A stretch of DNA of 64,000 nucleotides from Heterohyrax brucei (taxonomy: Eukaryota > Chordata > Mammalia > Hyracoidea > Procaviidae), in contig CM053141.1 in the NCBI GenBank assembly GCA_028571685.1, positions 50,032,333-50,096,332 on the forward strand. The letters run 5' to 3'. This document shows positions 53,455-64,000 of this stretch, in pieces. Under the pieces are notes generated by a model that saw only the letters and a program-made list of their open reading frames with translations, did no database searches and was not told the origin of the DNA. The position numbers and the translations under genes are program-made. Each line of letters begins with the position of its first letter. Position 1 is the first letter of the stretch.

Positions 53455-54945
53455 GGTGTAAGTATGATCAAGTAGAAATTGTACTGAAGAAAGAAGTCCA
53501 AGCTTCTCTGAAGGTATGGGTGAAAAACAAAACTCTAGGAGTTGACAGAGTACTAACTGAGATGTTTTAATAAATGGATGCAATACAGGAATCACTTATC
53601 TATGCCAAGAATAAGAAGACAGCTACCTGTCAAACCACCTGAAAGGGGTCCATATTTATACCCATTTCAAAGAAAAGTAATCCAGAGTAACATGGAAATT
53701 GTTGAGCAACATCAATAATATCACAGGAAACTAAAATTTTGTTGAAAATCACTCAAAATGACTGTAGCAGCATATTGACAAGAAATTGTCAGAAATTCAA
53801 GCTGGATTCAGAAGAGGACAGAATGAGGGAAATCGTTCCTGATGTCTGATGGAGTTTGGCTGAAAGCAGAAACTACCAGAAAGATCTTACCTGTGTTTTA
53901 TTGACAATATAAAGGCATCTGACTATGTGGATCATACCAGATTATGAATAACACTATGGGGAAAAGGAGAGCCAGAACACTGAACTGTGTTCATGAGGAA
54001 TCTATATGTAGAAAAAGAGGCCGTCTTTTAAACAAAACTAGTGCTATTGTGTGATTTAAAGTCAGGAAAGGCGTGTGTCAGGGTTGTATCTTTTCTCCAT
54101 ACTTATTCAATCTGTAGACTGAGCAACTAATCCAAGAATTGGACTATGTCAAGAAGAACGCAGCATCAGCTTTGGAGGAAAACTCATTAATATCCTGCCA
54201 TACACAGAAAACATGACATCGCTTACTAAAAGTGAAGAGGACTTGAAGCACTTACTGATGAAGATCAAAGATTACACTTCAGCCTGGATTGTATCCCAGC
54301 TTAAAGTCCTCCCAACTGGATAAACAAGCAACTTCCTGATAAATGGAGAAAACACTGGTGCTGTCAAGGATTTCATTCAAAGTATTGGTGCTGTCAAGGA
54401 TTTCATTTTACTCAAATGCACAATCAGTGCCTGTGAAATTAGCAGGAAAGAAATCAAATGATGCATTGCATTGAGTAAATCTCCCAAAGTCCTTTATAGT
54501 GTTAAAAACCAAAGGTGTCACTCTGAGAACTCTAGTACCCGACCCAAGCATGTAGTTTCGGTTGCCTCATATGCATACAATAGCTAGACCATGAATAAGG
54601 AGGGCTTATTGTGGTTTTGATGAAGAATAGTGAAGATGAACTGCCAGAGAAGTGAACATCTTTATTGGAAGAAGTACAGCCAGTGTGTTCCTTAGAAGGG
54701 AGGATGGTGAGACTTTATCCCATTACTTTGCACATGTTACTGGAAAGGAAGAGAAAGGCATCATTCTTGGTAAAGCAGAGAATCAGTGAAAAAAAGGTAG
54801 ACCCTCAAGAGGACAGGTTGATAGTGTTTACAATAATGGGCACATTAATACTTGTGCGGATGGCACAGGACCCAGCAGTGTTTGTTTTTGTGGCACATAG
54901 TGTCACCCTGAGTCATAACAGACTCAATGACACCTAACAACAACA
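53455..54945 (+). mobile_element. RTE LINE, 3' half
   Basis: Covers the reverse-transcriptase region through to the 3' end ('ctaacaacaacaacaat' at 54935-54951). Landmarks: 'actgaagaaagaagtccaag' (53483), 'ttttattgacaatataaagg' (53898), 'gtgtgtcagggttgtatctt' (54073), 'gtttgtttttgtggcacata' (54881). No frame is longer than about 90 codons. It contains a 30-base-period tandem duplication near 54355-54408. Confidence 0.88.
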
Positions 54946-55440
54946 ACAATGCGTAATTTCTTTTTTGAGACTTCTTCTCATTATATTAGAATTGAATTTT
55001 TTGAGTAACAGATGATTAAACTTAGCAGGATACTAGTTTGCCAAAGCGGAAAAGGGTCCTGTAAAAAGGTTAAGAGAAGAAGGCAAACGCCCACATTAAG
55101 TCCTAAGGAGCTGAAATTCCTCAGTACACCAGCAGGAAATAGTTTAAGACTCATTTTTAGAAGGTGGTCTTGGATCTACTTAATCACTAAACCTGAACAC
55201 AGAAGAGAAAGAGCAAGTAAGGACAAAGGACAGCCTTTCGTTATTGTAAAACATGTGTTTTCCGTAAGATTAAATAATTACAGCTACTATGTAGAGTCAT
55301 ATTTGAATCTGAATACAGAACATGAAATGCCTGTCGATCACTAATGTAGAAATGGGTAGCATATATTCCCATGTAATGAAATAGCTTCTACTAAGCATCA
55401 AAGCTGAATGTCATACTGTATAGGCACTCAGAAGTGAAGG
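54946..55440. other. Unassigned sequence with a 110-codon frame
   Basis: The plus frame 55012-55344 lies outside recognised repeats and is Lys/Arg-rich, but it shows no family motif. It may be chance; no promoter or splice context is evident. Confidence 0.35.
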
Positions 55441-55937
55441 GATACAAGCAAAAAACTGTACGCCAGTGTTCATTACAGCACTTTGCACAATAGAGAAAAA
55501 AACGAACACAGTGGAAATGTTTATCAACAAGTGAATGAATAAATAAAATGTGGTATATACGCACAATGTACACTACTCAGCCGTGGAAAGAAATGAAGCC
55601 CTGACATAGAACATGAGTGACCCTTGACAATATGCTGAGAGAAGGAAATCAATCTTAAAAGAACAAACACTGTACAATCTTATTTCTATCAAATAAGACA
55701 ATATACAGAAACCAAAGACTATTAATGGTTACAAGGTGAGAGAGGGAGAAGGAAGGGAGGGGCATTGCTTAGGAGGCATTGACTTTATGTTAATAGTGGT
55801 GGAATGATTTGGAAAAGAATATGGAAATTGGTTGCACAATTTGAAGATTGTAATCAATGTCATTGAATTTTATATGAAAAATTGTTGAGGTGGTGCCTAT
55901 TTTGTTATGCATGTTTTCACCACAATTAAAAAATAAG
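55441..55937 (+). mobile_element. Old L1 (L1M) 3' end
   Basis: 'aatgtttatcaacaagtgaa', 'tgaataaataaaatgtggta', 'tatacgcacaatgtacacta', 'ctcagccgtggaaagaaatg', then 'ttgcacaatttgaagattg' and 'cattgaattttatatg' to 'caccacaattaaaaaataa' follow the order of an old mammalian L1 3' end. This L1 is on the plus strand, unlike all the younger L1s here. Confidence 0.8.
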
Positions 55938-57501
55938 TCGAACAGTTAGTTGGGCACAGGCTTTGAGATGTTTTTCTTTTTTGTGATGATAGATTTGAAC
56001 TGATTCATCTGCAGTTTCTCACCCAATCTGCTTTATGACCAAAGACACATATTTTGGAGACAGCTGGCTGAGGCTGGTGGTAGAGTTTGTGGCCATAGAA
56101 CAGAGAAATTCCAAATGGCCCAAGCCACAGCCTCATTAGTGCTGTTCTCCAGCTTACCAAGCCAACACTACGGACGCAATACTTAGTGCTGCACAGATTT
56201 TGAGAACATTCATAAGTGGGCTATCAGATACCAACTGGGAACAAATAAATCCTTGTTTATTTGCACTGAAGACAAAGAAAGCTGTTTGTAGTGCCTTGGA
56301 TTTTCTTAGACTTCTGTCAGAGTTGCTTGTCATTTCCCAGGCAGGCTTATAGCTAAATGATGCTCAAATGGTCAGGCCCCACTTCTGACATAAGGTTTTT
56401 ATCAGTGTCCAAATGGAAGCAGATGATTCCATCATCTGTTAAAGTTGTGACATGGGATGTGGCTGACATCATGCAAAATCTATATTGAAACCATATTAGT
56501 GTCCACCAATTATTTCCGTAAAAAACTTAATGCCTTTAGAATTTCACTTTTTTTTTTCCTGAAAGGGCTGATACAAAAATACTGACTTTTCCTCTTGAAA
56601 AATGTTTTATTTTAGTTTGATGCAAATTTTATCCTCATAGGCTTATAAACCCATTTCAAGCCCAAACTAAGGACTAAGCTACCCTAAGTAGAGATTCTTT
56701 ATCTTGATCTCAGGTTGGAAAAATCTGGGTGACGTGAAAAGCACTGTCACCTGCTCTAAATCACTTTGGGCAAGGGTGGGCAAGCATGGGGGGTTGTCAA
56801 AAATCCCCTAACTGAATCTAATCAAGGTTGAAAACCACTGCTTTAAAATTTAAATGCAAGAGTGATGAATTGCACTATTGCTTGCTATTTTGCATTAGGC
56901 AGAGAATATTTTAAATTCTCGTGAATTTAAGTAGTTAACTCTATCTCATATATAAGTTCCATATGAAGCTATTTCTGAGCTAGAATCTGTGGGGAATTTC
57001 TCTAAACATTTGTTGTTCTCTTTGGAGAAAATAGATCAGTGTTCACTAAATAACTGAAAACTCCTGTGAAACTTACTAGGCTTTAAATTTAGGGCCCAAG
57101 ATTTTACTGACATCCAAATATTGTAAGAATAATGCTTAAATATTATATTGGGATAATATATTGTCAGTGGTTTCCTGCCACTTATTTTCTAAGATTAAGG
57201 TGAGTTTAAGTTTCCAGCTGAAGTCCTGATACTCTGCTGCTAGCATTCGCCACTGTGCAGTTCAGTAAAGACTTCCCATTGCCTTCTGCTCCTGAAAGGC
57301 AGAATTTTATACCACATCACTTTCAAAAGGCCTACTAACTATCAGCTTAAGAAAGAAAAATCACAGGGAGAAGTTGGCACCTTAAGGATGACTTTCTTGC
57401 ATAATGACAATATCAAATACCAAATTAAGAATTTTATTCATATTATTCATATTTGCAGATTGTTTCCCCCATACCCATAAGAATTGAGTATTTTTATCAC
57501 G
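55938..57501. other. Unassigned unique sequence
   Basis: About 1.56 kb with no recognised gene. Near 56825 'ggttgaaaaccactg' resembles a hAT terminal repeat, but I could not extend it into an element. Confidence 0.4.
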
Positions 57502-59135
57502 TCATTGTTTGTAGGTGCCATTGAATCAGTTCTGACTCATAGTGACCCTACATACAACCAAATGAAACACTACCTGGTCCAGGGCAGAGCCCACAATTGT
57601 TTTTCTGCTTAAGACTATTGGTGCAGCCACTGTGTCGATCCATCTTGCTGAGCATCTTCCTCTTTCCCCTGACCCTTTACCAAGCACGATGTCCTTCTCC
57701 AGGGCCTGACCCCTCCTGACAACATATCCGAAGTTTGTAAGATGTAGTTTTCACTATCTTTGCTTCCAAGGAGTACTCTGGTGGTGCTTCCTCCAGATCA
57801 GATCTGTTTGTTCTTTGGCAGTCCACAGTACATTCAATATTCTTCTCCAACACGACAATTCAAAGGTGTGAATTCTTCTTCTGCCTTCCTTGTTCATTGT
57901 CTAGCTTTCACTTGCAGATGATGCAGTTGAAAATACGACAGCTTGGGTCAGGGGCACGCTAGTTTGCAAGGTGACATTTTTAGTTTTCAATACTTCAAAT
58001 ATTTTGCAGTAGATTTTGCCAATGCAATGTACCTTTTGATTTCTTTTTTTTTACTTGTTTTTTGTTTTATTATTATAATTGAATGAAAATGTACATTCCC
58101 ACATAAATTTGCATGCTGACCTATATGCAGCTTCCCCTGCTCTCCTTGCACGGTGACAGCACACCCTTCCTCTCTGCTCCATTCATGTCTTATCTTCCCA
58201 GCAGTCTCCTATCTTCTTCTCCCCATCCATTCCCCTTCCTCCAGTACGAGGTCATCAGGACAACCCTCTATAGATGCCTAGAACCATAAAGTGCCCACAC
58301 AATATGGTCATCAAGTGCAATCCATTGCTGTCAGAAAAGTTGACCTTCATTATGATTTATGGACAGGGACAGCATCAGGGCCAGGGGCCCTGCTCCCAGG
58401 GGAACCCTGAAGTCCCTGGACCATCAATTATGTTCTTTTAGTGGAAATCTCAGGGTGCACCCCTATTTATACTTGTGTTGCCAGTGAGACTAAACTTTGT
58501 GAGCTCCATCATGGCTATCACTGGTGGTAGACGGGCACCTTCTGGTTCTTCTGGTCACAAGTCGATGTAGACATCCACTCATGTGGGTCTCTCTGTCTTC
58601 TCTTTCCCCCATGTCATTATGGACCTTGGTGATCCTCCGTTCCTGCTGAGTTGGGACCATTTGCCACACCCTCAGATGGCAACTTGGCAGCGTTTAAGAC
58701 CCCAGACGCCACTCACCAATGTGGGGTGTGGAGAGACCTCATTAGCAAAATGCTAGTTGTGCCAATTGGCCTCTATTTCCCCTGAGAGCACAGTCCCTGG
58801 CCCCTCGCCCCAGCTACTCTGTCCTTGCAATATTGGGTTAAGATGGGAGGAGTACACAAGTTGTGTTGAAGTCCCATTGATATTGATCTTCTTAGAACCA
58901 AATTTCTAACAACTAATTTAGATTAGATAGTTGTTAGAAATCCGGTTCTAAGAACACCTTTTGATTTCTTGACTGCTGCTTCCATCGGCGCTGACCATGG
59001 AAACAAGCAAAGTAAGATATTTGACAACTTCAGTCTTTTTTCTGTGTATCAGGATGTTGCTTCCTGGTCCACTTGTGAAGATATTTGTTTTCTTGATGGT
59101 GAGGTGTATGTAAGCCATACTGAATGATATGGATA
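57502..59135 (-). mobile_element. RTE LINE 3' part, split by an L1
   Basis: Minus-strand RTE with its 3' terminus at 57502 ('gtttgtaggtgccattgaat') and 'ctccagggcctgacccctcc' near 57697. It is interrupted at 58045 by an L1 and resumes at 58956 ('accttttgatttcttgac'), ending near 59135. Confidence 0.88.
58046..58955 (-). mobile_element. Short L1 3' end with exact target-site duplication
   Basis: A 910-base, strongly 5'-truncated L1 inserted in the RTE. It has a T-rich poly-A end at the left and the 3' untranslated blocks shared with 31131-31960. It is flanked by the 15-base ACCTTTTGATTTCTT at 58031-58045 and 58956-58970. Its 5' end carries a hairpin: 58891-58915 and 58928-58952 are inverted repeats with two mismatches and a 12-base spacer. 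Confidence 0.92.
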
Positions 59136-59257
59136 TTAAAGATTTTCTTAGTCATATATATGATAAAACTAGACATATACGAATGCATAGATAAAAATGA
59201 GCAAATTGGAGATTGAGAATATTAAGTAGTTTTAGAATATCTCATAGCTAATGTATT

Positions 59258-59416
59258 TCTGGAAACCTTGGTTACATAGTAGTTAAATACTATGACTGCT
59301 AACCAAAAGACCAGCAGTTCAAATCTACCAGGAGCTCCTTGGAAACTCTGTGGGGCAGTTCTGCTCTGTGCTGTAGGGTCACTATGGGTCAGAATTGACT
59401 TACTAGCAATGTTTTT
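59258..59416 (+). mobile_element. AfroSINE-like SINE
   Basis: 'aaaccttggttacatagtag', 'accagcagttcaaatctacc', 'agttctgctctgtgctgtag', tail 'gggtcagaattgacttacta', T-rich end. Confidence 0.93.
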
Positions 59417-59465
59417 CTTTTCCTTTTTTTTTTGGCCCAATACATGTTGGGGAGGAACCATTGCG

Positions 59466-59592
59466 AAGAAGTCAATTCTAACTCATGAGTCAATTCCAAC
59501 TCTATCTATAGGATAGAGTATAACTGCCCCATAGGATTTCCAAAAAGCAGATGGTAGATTTAGACTGCCAACCACTGCTCTACTAGGGCTTT
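59466..59592 (-). mobile_element. AfroSINE-like SINE
   Basis: Reverse orientation with a small tail duplication ('gtcaattctaactcatga' then 'gtcaattccaactc'), 'ggatagagtataactgcccc', head shortened. Confidence 0.88.
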
Positions 59593-60399
59593 GTATATGT
59601 GAATGGTAAGTTTAAATCCTTAGCTAAAGTAGGTTTAAATTCATGTCTCCCTTATTCTAAAATTAAACTTGAAATCAAATTTGTAAGAGAACAACTGATG
59701 CAAGTTAGTGATTTGTGTTTTAGTGGCAGAGAAAATGATTCAGAAAATAAACTCTGAGGAGGTCTTGGTTCAGTTTCCTAACTTTCTACTCAATGCTGAG
59801 TTCAATTCTTCTGTAGAAATAGAATTACATTCTTTAATTAATTAAAAAAAATAGTTGTCAGTACTTTCTGTATTTTTATTTCAAATGTATTATGTCATGA
59901 ATTAAAATCTGAAATTAAGACTATACTAGAAAATGTTTGCTAAAATAACAGGAATTAAAATATTTGCAATGTCCTGTTAGTATAAGTCCCAAGCAGAAAA
60001 CACAGACGTAGCATAGCAGCTAACATTTGGTAGGTGATTTGCAATTAATAGACTGCTTTTGCATAGGTCCCTTTGTATTCATGGGTGCCTTAAAAAAAAA
60101 ATCACAACAAATTAAGAAAAGATACATGTCACGAATTGGTATCATTTTTAAAAATTTAATAATATTTGCCTTATGAAGTGCTGCTTTTGTATTTTTACCT
60201 ATTAATTTTAAGAGCTCTGTGAAAATGCAAAACATTTAAAAGGGTATGAAGTAAAAGTCTCCCTCTCAATCAAGTCAGAGAATTTAAAAGACTTACCTGG
60301 AATATATGAGTAACAAGTACAGGAGCAAGAACTGGAAACCTGGTTTTCTCACACCGGGTGTGAGCACTCCATATACATGTGGATCTGTGATTTTGTAGG
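59593..60399. other. Unassigned sequence
   Basis: AT-rich, no gene or repeat recognised. The minus frame 60020-60235 (71 codons) has no motif. Confidence 0.4.
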
Positions 60400-60567
60400 A
60401 CATCCTGGTGGTATAGTGGTTAAGTGCCACATTTGCTAACCGATAGGTCAGTAGTTCAAATCTGTGGGTGCTCTTTGGAATCTCGATGGAGCAGTTCTAC
60501 TCCATGCTGTAGGGTTGCTATGAATTGGCATCGACTCGATGGCAGTGGGTTTAGATTTTTGGTTTTG
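60400..60567 (+). mobile_element. AfroSINE-like SINE
   Basis: Complete and well kept: 'catcctggtggtatagtggt', 'gctaaccgataggtcagtag', 'gcagttctactccatgctgt', tail 'cgactcgatggcagtgggtt', end 'gatttttggttttgg'. The tail keeps its CpG-containing CGACTCGATGG, suggesting a younger copy. Confidence 0.95.
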
Positions 60568-60745
60568 GTGATTTTGTAACAGCTAGCTATCTAAGTTCTT
60601 TTTGCCTTAGTTTTCACTTCTTTAAAAATGAAGGATTCAGTAGAATCTTCTGAAGAGGATTGTTGTTATTAGAACTAAATGGGATGAATGTGTTGTAAGT
60701 GCTTAGAAAAGTGCTTGACAGGTCAATAAATGGAAGTGTAATCAA
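60568..60745 (+). mobile_element. MIR
   Basis: 'gccttagttttcacttcttt', 'aaaaatgaaggattcag', 'gaggattgttgttattagaa', 'gtaagtgcttagaaaagtgc' and 'ttgacaggtcaataaatg' follow the MIR core and 3' end. Confidence 0.7.
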
Positions 60746-60878
60746 TGTAAGCTCTCACTATTACACTAAGTGATATCTACAATGATTTTGCAAACAAAAG
60801 GTACCACAGTTAGAACAAGCTAAATCTTTAGACTTGACATATTCTGTGAACTTACATAGGATGTTTGAATATCCAACC

Positions 60879-61058
60879 AAAAAAAAAAAAAAAAACACCA
60901 AAACTGCTACCATAGGGTCAATTCCCACACATATCGACCCTATAGGACAGAGTAGAACTGCTCCATAGGGTTGCCAAGGAGTACCTGGTAGATCTGAACT
61001 GCTGACCTTTTGGTTAGCAGATAGAACACTTAGCCCATACACCACCAGGGTTTTCTCA
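60879..61058 (-). mobile_element. AfroSINE-like SINE
   Basis: Reverse orientation with a 17-base A-run at the left, 'cgaccctataggacagagta', 'gagtacctggtagatctgaa', head ending 'caccaccagggttttc'. Confidence 0.95.
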
Positions 61059-61321
61059 GATATCCAAATCCTTCAAATGTCTCCACAAGCTGATAATATA
61101 TTCATATTACCAGTGTTTTAGAGCTCAGCGAAGTTACTGAGATATTCAACCCACTGGATTACCTATATATTTGCAGTGGATCTAGTGATAGAAATGATTA
61201 CATTCTGTTAACAAATCAGTCTTGGATAACCTAGGCAAGAAGCCGAGAATACCTGAATTTTTATTCTTATCTGCTTCAAGTAACCTTTTTTCCTTAAAAA
61301 AAAAAAACAATAGTCAATTCA

Positions 61322-62939
61322 TTTCTTAAGCTGAAAGAACTGAAGACAAACGTTCAACTTTCCACTTGCAATACTTAAGGATTCCAATGGGGAAAAACTG
61401 AATGACTCAGGAAACATCAAAAGAAGATGAAATAAATGTACAGAGTAACTGTAATAGTTGGTTGACATTCAGCCATTTCAAGAGGTAGCCTAGGATTAAT
61501 AATGCAGGTACTGAAAGAAGAGGTCCAAACTGCACTGAAATCATTGGTGAAAAACAAGATGCCATAAAGTGACAGAATACTGATTGAGATGTTTCAACAA
61601 AGTGATGCAGCACCCAAATCATTCACTTATCTATGCCAAGACATTTGGAAGAGAGCTCCCTGGCTATCCAACTAGAAGAGATCCATATACTTGTCCGTTC
61701 CAAAGAAAGGTGATCCAATATCATTCATATCACATGCAAGTAAAGTTTTGCTGAAGATCATCCAAAAGTAGTTGTAGCAATACATTGGCAGGCAACTGCC
61801 AGAAATTCAACTACATTCAGAAGATGGCACACGACAAGAAATATTGCTGATGTCAGATGGATCCTGACTGAAAGCAGAGGATGCCAGAAACATGTCTTCT
61901 GTATTTTATTGACTATACAGACATTGTACAATGTGCCTCATAGCAAATTATGGAAAACATGTGAAGAGTAGAAATTCTAGGACACTTAATTGTCCTCATG
62001 TGAAACTTGTATATAGACCATGAGGCAGTCATTCAAGCATAATGAGGGGATACTGCATGGTTTCAAAGTAAGAAAAGTGTGTGTCAGGGTTGTATCTTTT
62101 TGCTATATTTATTCAATCTGTAGCTGAGCAAATAATTTGAGAAGCTGGACTATATGAAGAAGAACTTGGCATAGGGATTGGAGGAAGACTCATAAACAAC
62201 CTGCAATATATAGATGATACAGCTTTCCTGGCTGGAAAGAAGACTTGAAGCATTTAGTGATAAAGATTGAAGACCACAGCCTTCAGTACGAATGACACTT
62301 CGGTATAAAGAAACCAAGAATCCTCACAGCTGGACCAACTAGCAGCATCATGATAAATGAAGAAAAGACTGAACTTTTCAAGGGTTTCATTTTACTCGGA
62401 TACACAGTCAGCGCCCATGAAAGTAGCAGTCAAAAAATTCAAGCAACGTATTGCTTTGGAAAAGTTTCCTTAGAAAAGTCCTCTTAAAAGAGTTCAAAAG
62501 CAAAGATTTCCCTTTGAGGACAAAGGTGCACCTGGCCCAGCCACAGTACTTTCAGTTGCCTCATATGCATCCAAACGCTGGCCAATGAATAATGAAGACA
62601 AAAGAACTGGTGCCTTGAATTACGGTGTTGGTGGAGAGTCTTAAAGACACTGTGGGCAGCCAGAAGACCAAAGATGTCTCAGAAGCAGTATAGCCAGAAT
62701 GTTCCTTACTCTGGACCTATTCTTAGGAGGGACCAGTCCCTGGAGAAAGACATCACGCTTACTATGATGGAAGGTCGGCCAAAAAGAGGAAGACCCTCAA
62801 GGGGTCTTCAGTGGTTGCAACACTGGATGCAAACATAATGATGATTGTGGGGGTGTTGTGGATAGGACAGTGTTTTGTTCTATTGTACACAGAGATTCTA
62901 TGAGTCAGAACCAATTTGATGGCACCTAACAACAACAAA
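61322..62939 (+). mobile_element. RTE LINE, 3' 1.6 kb
   Basis: Begins in the linker region ('aagctgaaagaactgaagac', 61330), passes through reverse transcriptase ('ttttattgactatacag' 61905, 'gtgtgtcagggttgtatctt' 62080, 'tatatagatgatacagcttt' 62208, where the Asp-Asp of the catalytic box is still encoded), and ends 'ggcacctaacaacaacaa'. It is the best-kept RTE 3' end here, but its frames are broken. Confidence 0.9.
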
Positions 62940-63280
62940 TATGTCTTCAGTTATCAGTGTTAGATATTAGTTTGTGTCACAGATGACTATACTATTTGGC
63001 ACATTTAGCACCCTATACATAACAGAACTATGAGTTTGATTCTTGCACCGAAAATTCAAAAGTTCAAGTGTGGGCAAGTTCACTACTAGTAACCAATGCT
63101 CATCAGTCACATGATACTGAGTCCTCACTCTTCTTGAGCAAAAATAATCAATGCTGAATTGTTTTACTTAGAAAGTGTGGTGGACATCACTAAAAAAATC
63201 AAAGTATAAAGAAATTATATCGATACGTAGTGTCTATGTTTCCTAACATATTTTGTATATCTTTACTTTGAAGAAGGAAA
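62940..63280. other. Unassigned sequence
   Basis: Nothing recognised. Confidence 0.4.
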
Positions 63281-63382
63281 TTTTGATGGCATAGTGGTTA
63301 AGTGCTATGTCTGTTAACAAAAAGTTGGCAGTTCAAATCTACCAGGAACTCACGGGAAACACTATGGGACAGTTGTACTCTT
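63281..63382 (+). mobile_element. AfroSINE-like SINE, 3' half deleted
   Basis: Head and first middle block ('tggcatagtggttaagtgct', 'ggcagttcaaatctaccagg', 'ggacagttgtactct'). It then passes directly into mariner sequence at ACTCT, so its tail is gone. Confidence 0.9.
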
Positions 63383-63768
63383 TTTCTGGAATGCCGTCAG
63401 AGTGGTAGTCTCATTACCCTTGGTGTCCTGAATGTCATTAAAATGTCTTCCTTTCAATATTTCTTTTATCTTTGGGTAAACAAAAAAGTCACTGGGGGCG
63501 GGGTGAGTGTTCCAATACAGTTCTTTGTTTACTGCCTAAAAAAATCTTTCACAGACAACTATACAATTAAGTTTGCAAACTTGCCACTGTGCCACTGTGT
63601 GCAACAGCCATTCCAGAAAGTTTCCAAATTACTTTGAAGGGTGGACTAGTCACTGGCATTTGTGCATAGCTTCCCAAGGGGAGTTCTTGGCATGTGACCG
63701 TAGTGATATTCAACAATTAGGTATGTAGCACTTTTTCTAGAATGAGTTCCCAAACTTGATTGTCAGTC
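63378..63768 (+). mobile_element. Fold-back mariner derivative, copy 3, left arm truncated
   Basis: Left arm from 'tttttctggaatgcc' (minus-strand mariner 3' region), then 'cacagacaactatacaatta' and the 5' terminal repeat 'aagtttgcaaacttgccac' (63569-63587), then the plus-strand 3' end 63606-63768 finishing 'cttgattgtcagtcttca' next to TA. The outer ~160 bases of the left arm are missing at the SINE junction. The layout otherwise matches 3955-4503 and 41105-41647. The plus frame 63302-63637 is a shadow. Confidence 0.8.
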
Positions 63769-63894
63769 TTCATAAACACCCACACATATATACGCAAAAC
63801 TAACATATGAACGGTGTAACACCATGGTCCATACAAGACAGAAATGAACTGTCCCTAAGAATTTCTAGGCTGAAATCACTTTTTATTTTTTAAT

Positions 63895-64000
63895 TTTTTT
63901 CCTTTTTAATATTTTATTGCGCTTTAACTGACAGTTTACAATCCAAAAAAATGTCATACAAAAACATGTACACACTGCTATGCCGTTCTGGCTGTTCTCT
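63895..64000 (-). mobile_element. L1 3' end, runs off the window
   Basis: T-rich left end, then 'gctttaactgacagtttaca' and 'atgtcatacaaaaacatg', similar to the L1 3' end at 20128-20383. The rest lies beyond the window. Confidence 0.6.

Noticed and set aside
56690-56845. Possible hAT-type DNA transposon ending in 'ggttgaaaaccactg'
   Set aside because: Only the terminal 15 bases are suggestive. No matching left end or internal match was found.

Overview
This window is mammalian nuclear DNA, and its repeats point to an afrotherian, most likely a paenungulate (elephant, manatee or hyrax group). About 34 tRNA-headed SINEs of the afrotherian type (AfroSINE-like) lie beside at least eight RTE-clade LINE pieces whose 3' ends match the SINE tails. 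Older pan-mammalian repeats (MIR, L2, MER5A, ERVL/MLT2 LTRs, decayed L1M) lie beneath them. The identification rests on recognising families by eye, not on a search.

I found no host protein-coding exon. Every long open frame I can explain belongs to a transposable element (L1 ORF1/ORF2, RTE reverse transcriptase, mariner transposase). The remaining frames are short, lack homology I recognise, or run through SINEs. The window therefore looks intergenic or deep intronic.

Layout: 1-11.2 kb has an RTE 3' end, scattered SINEs, a fold-back mariner derivative (3955-4503), and an RTE 5'-3' mini-element that splits a MIR (4936-5430). 11.2-15.75 kb is a decayed minus-strand L1M. 16.3-17.6 kb is a nearly full-length dead mariner. 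19.3-20.1 kb is a SINE cluster with one SINE nested in another. 20.1-36.7 kb is an almost unbroken minus-strand LINE block: an L1 3' end, L1, RTE, L1, then a fairly young L1 whose ORF2 is broken at only four places. 36.9-38.1 kb is an RTE with two internal deletions. 38.8-42.4 kb has two solo ERVL LTRs, a tRNA-Gly-like pseudogene, an L2 split by later insertions, a second fold-back mariner and a separate solo LTR. 45.8-49.6 kb looks like an internally deleted minus-strand ERVL provirus. 49.6-64 kb holds MER5A, a MaLR-like LTR, three RTE copies (one carrying an L1 with a clean 15-bp target-site duplication and an inverted 5' end), more SINEs, a third fold-back mariner and an L1 3' end running off the window.

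The most unusual signal is the fold-back mariner derivative. Three copies share one architecture: an inverted copy of the mariner 3' end, then the 5' terminal repeat, then a direct copy of the 3' end. Other points worth checking are the RTE mini-elements, the short hairpin at the L1 5' junction, the tRNA-Gly pseudogene with a changed anticodon, and the one-sided orientation of the younger L1s. I did not find a new functional system.
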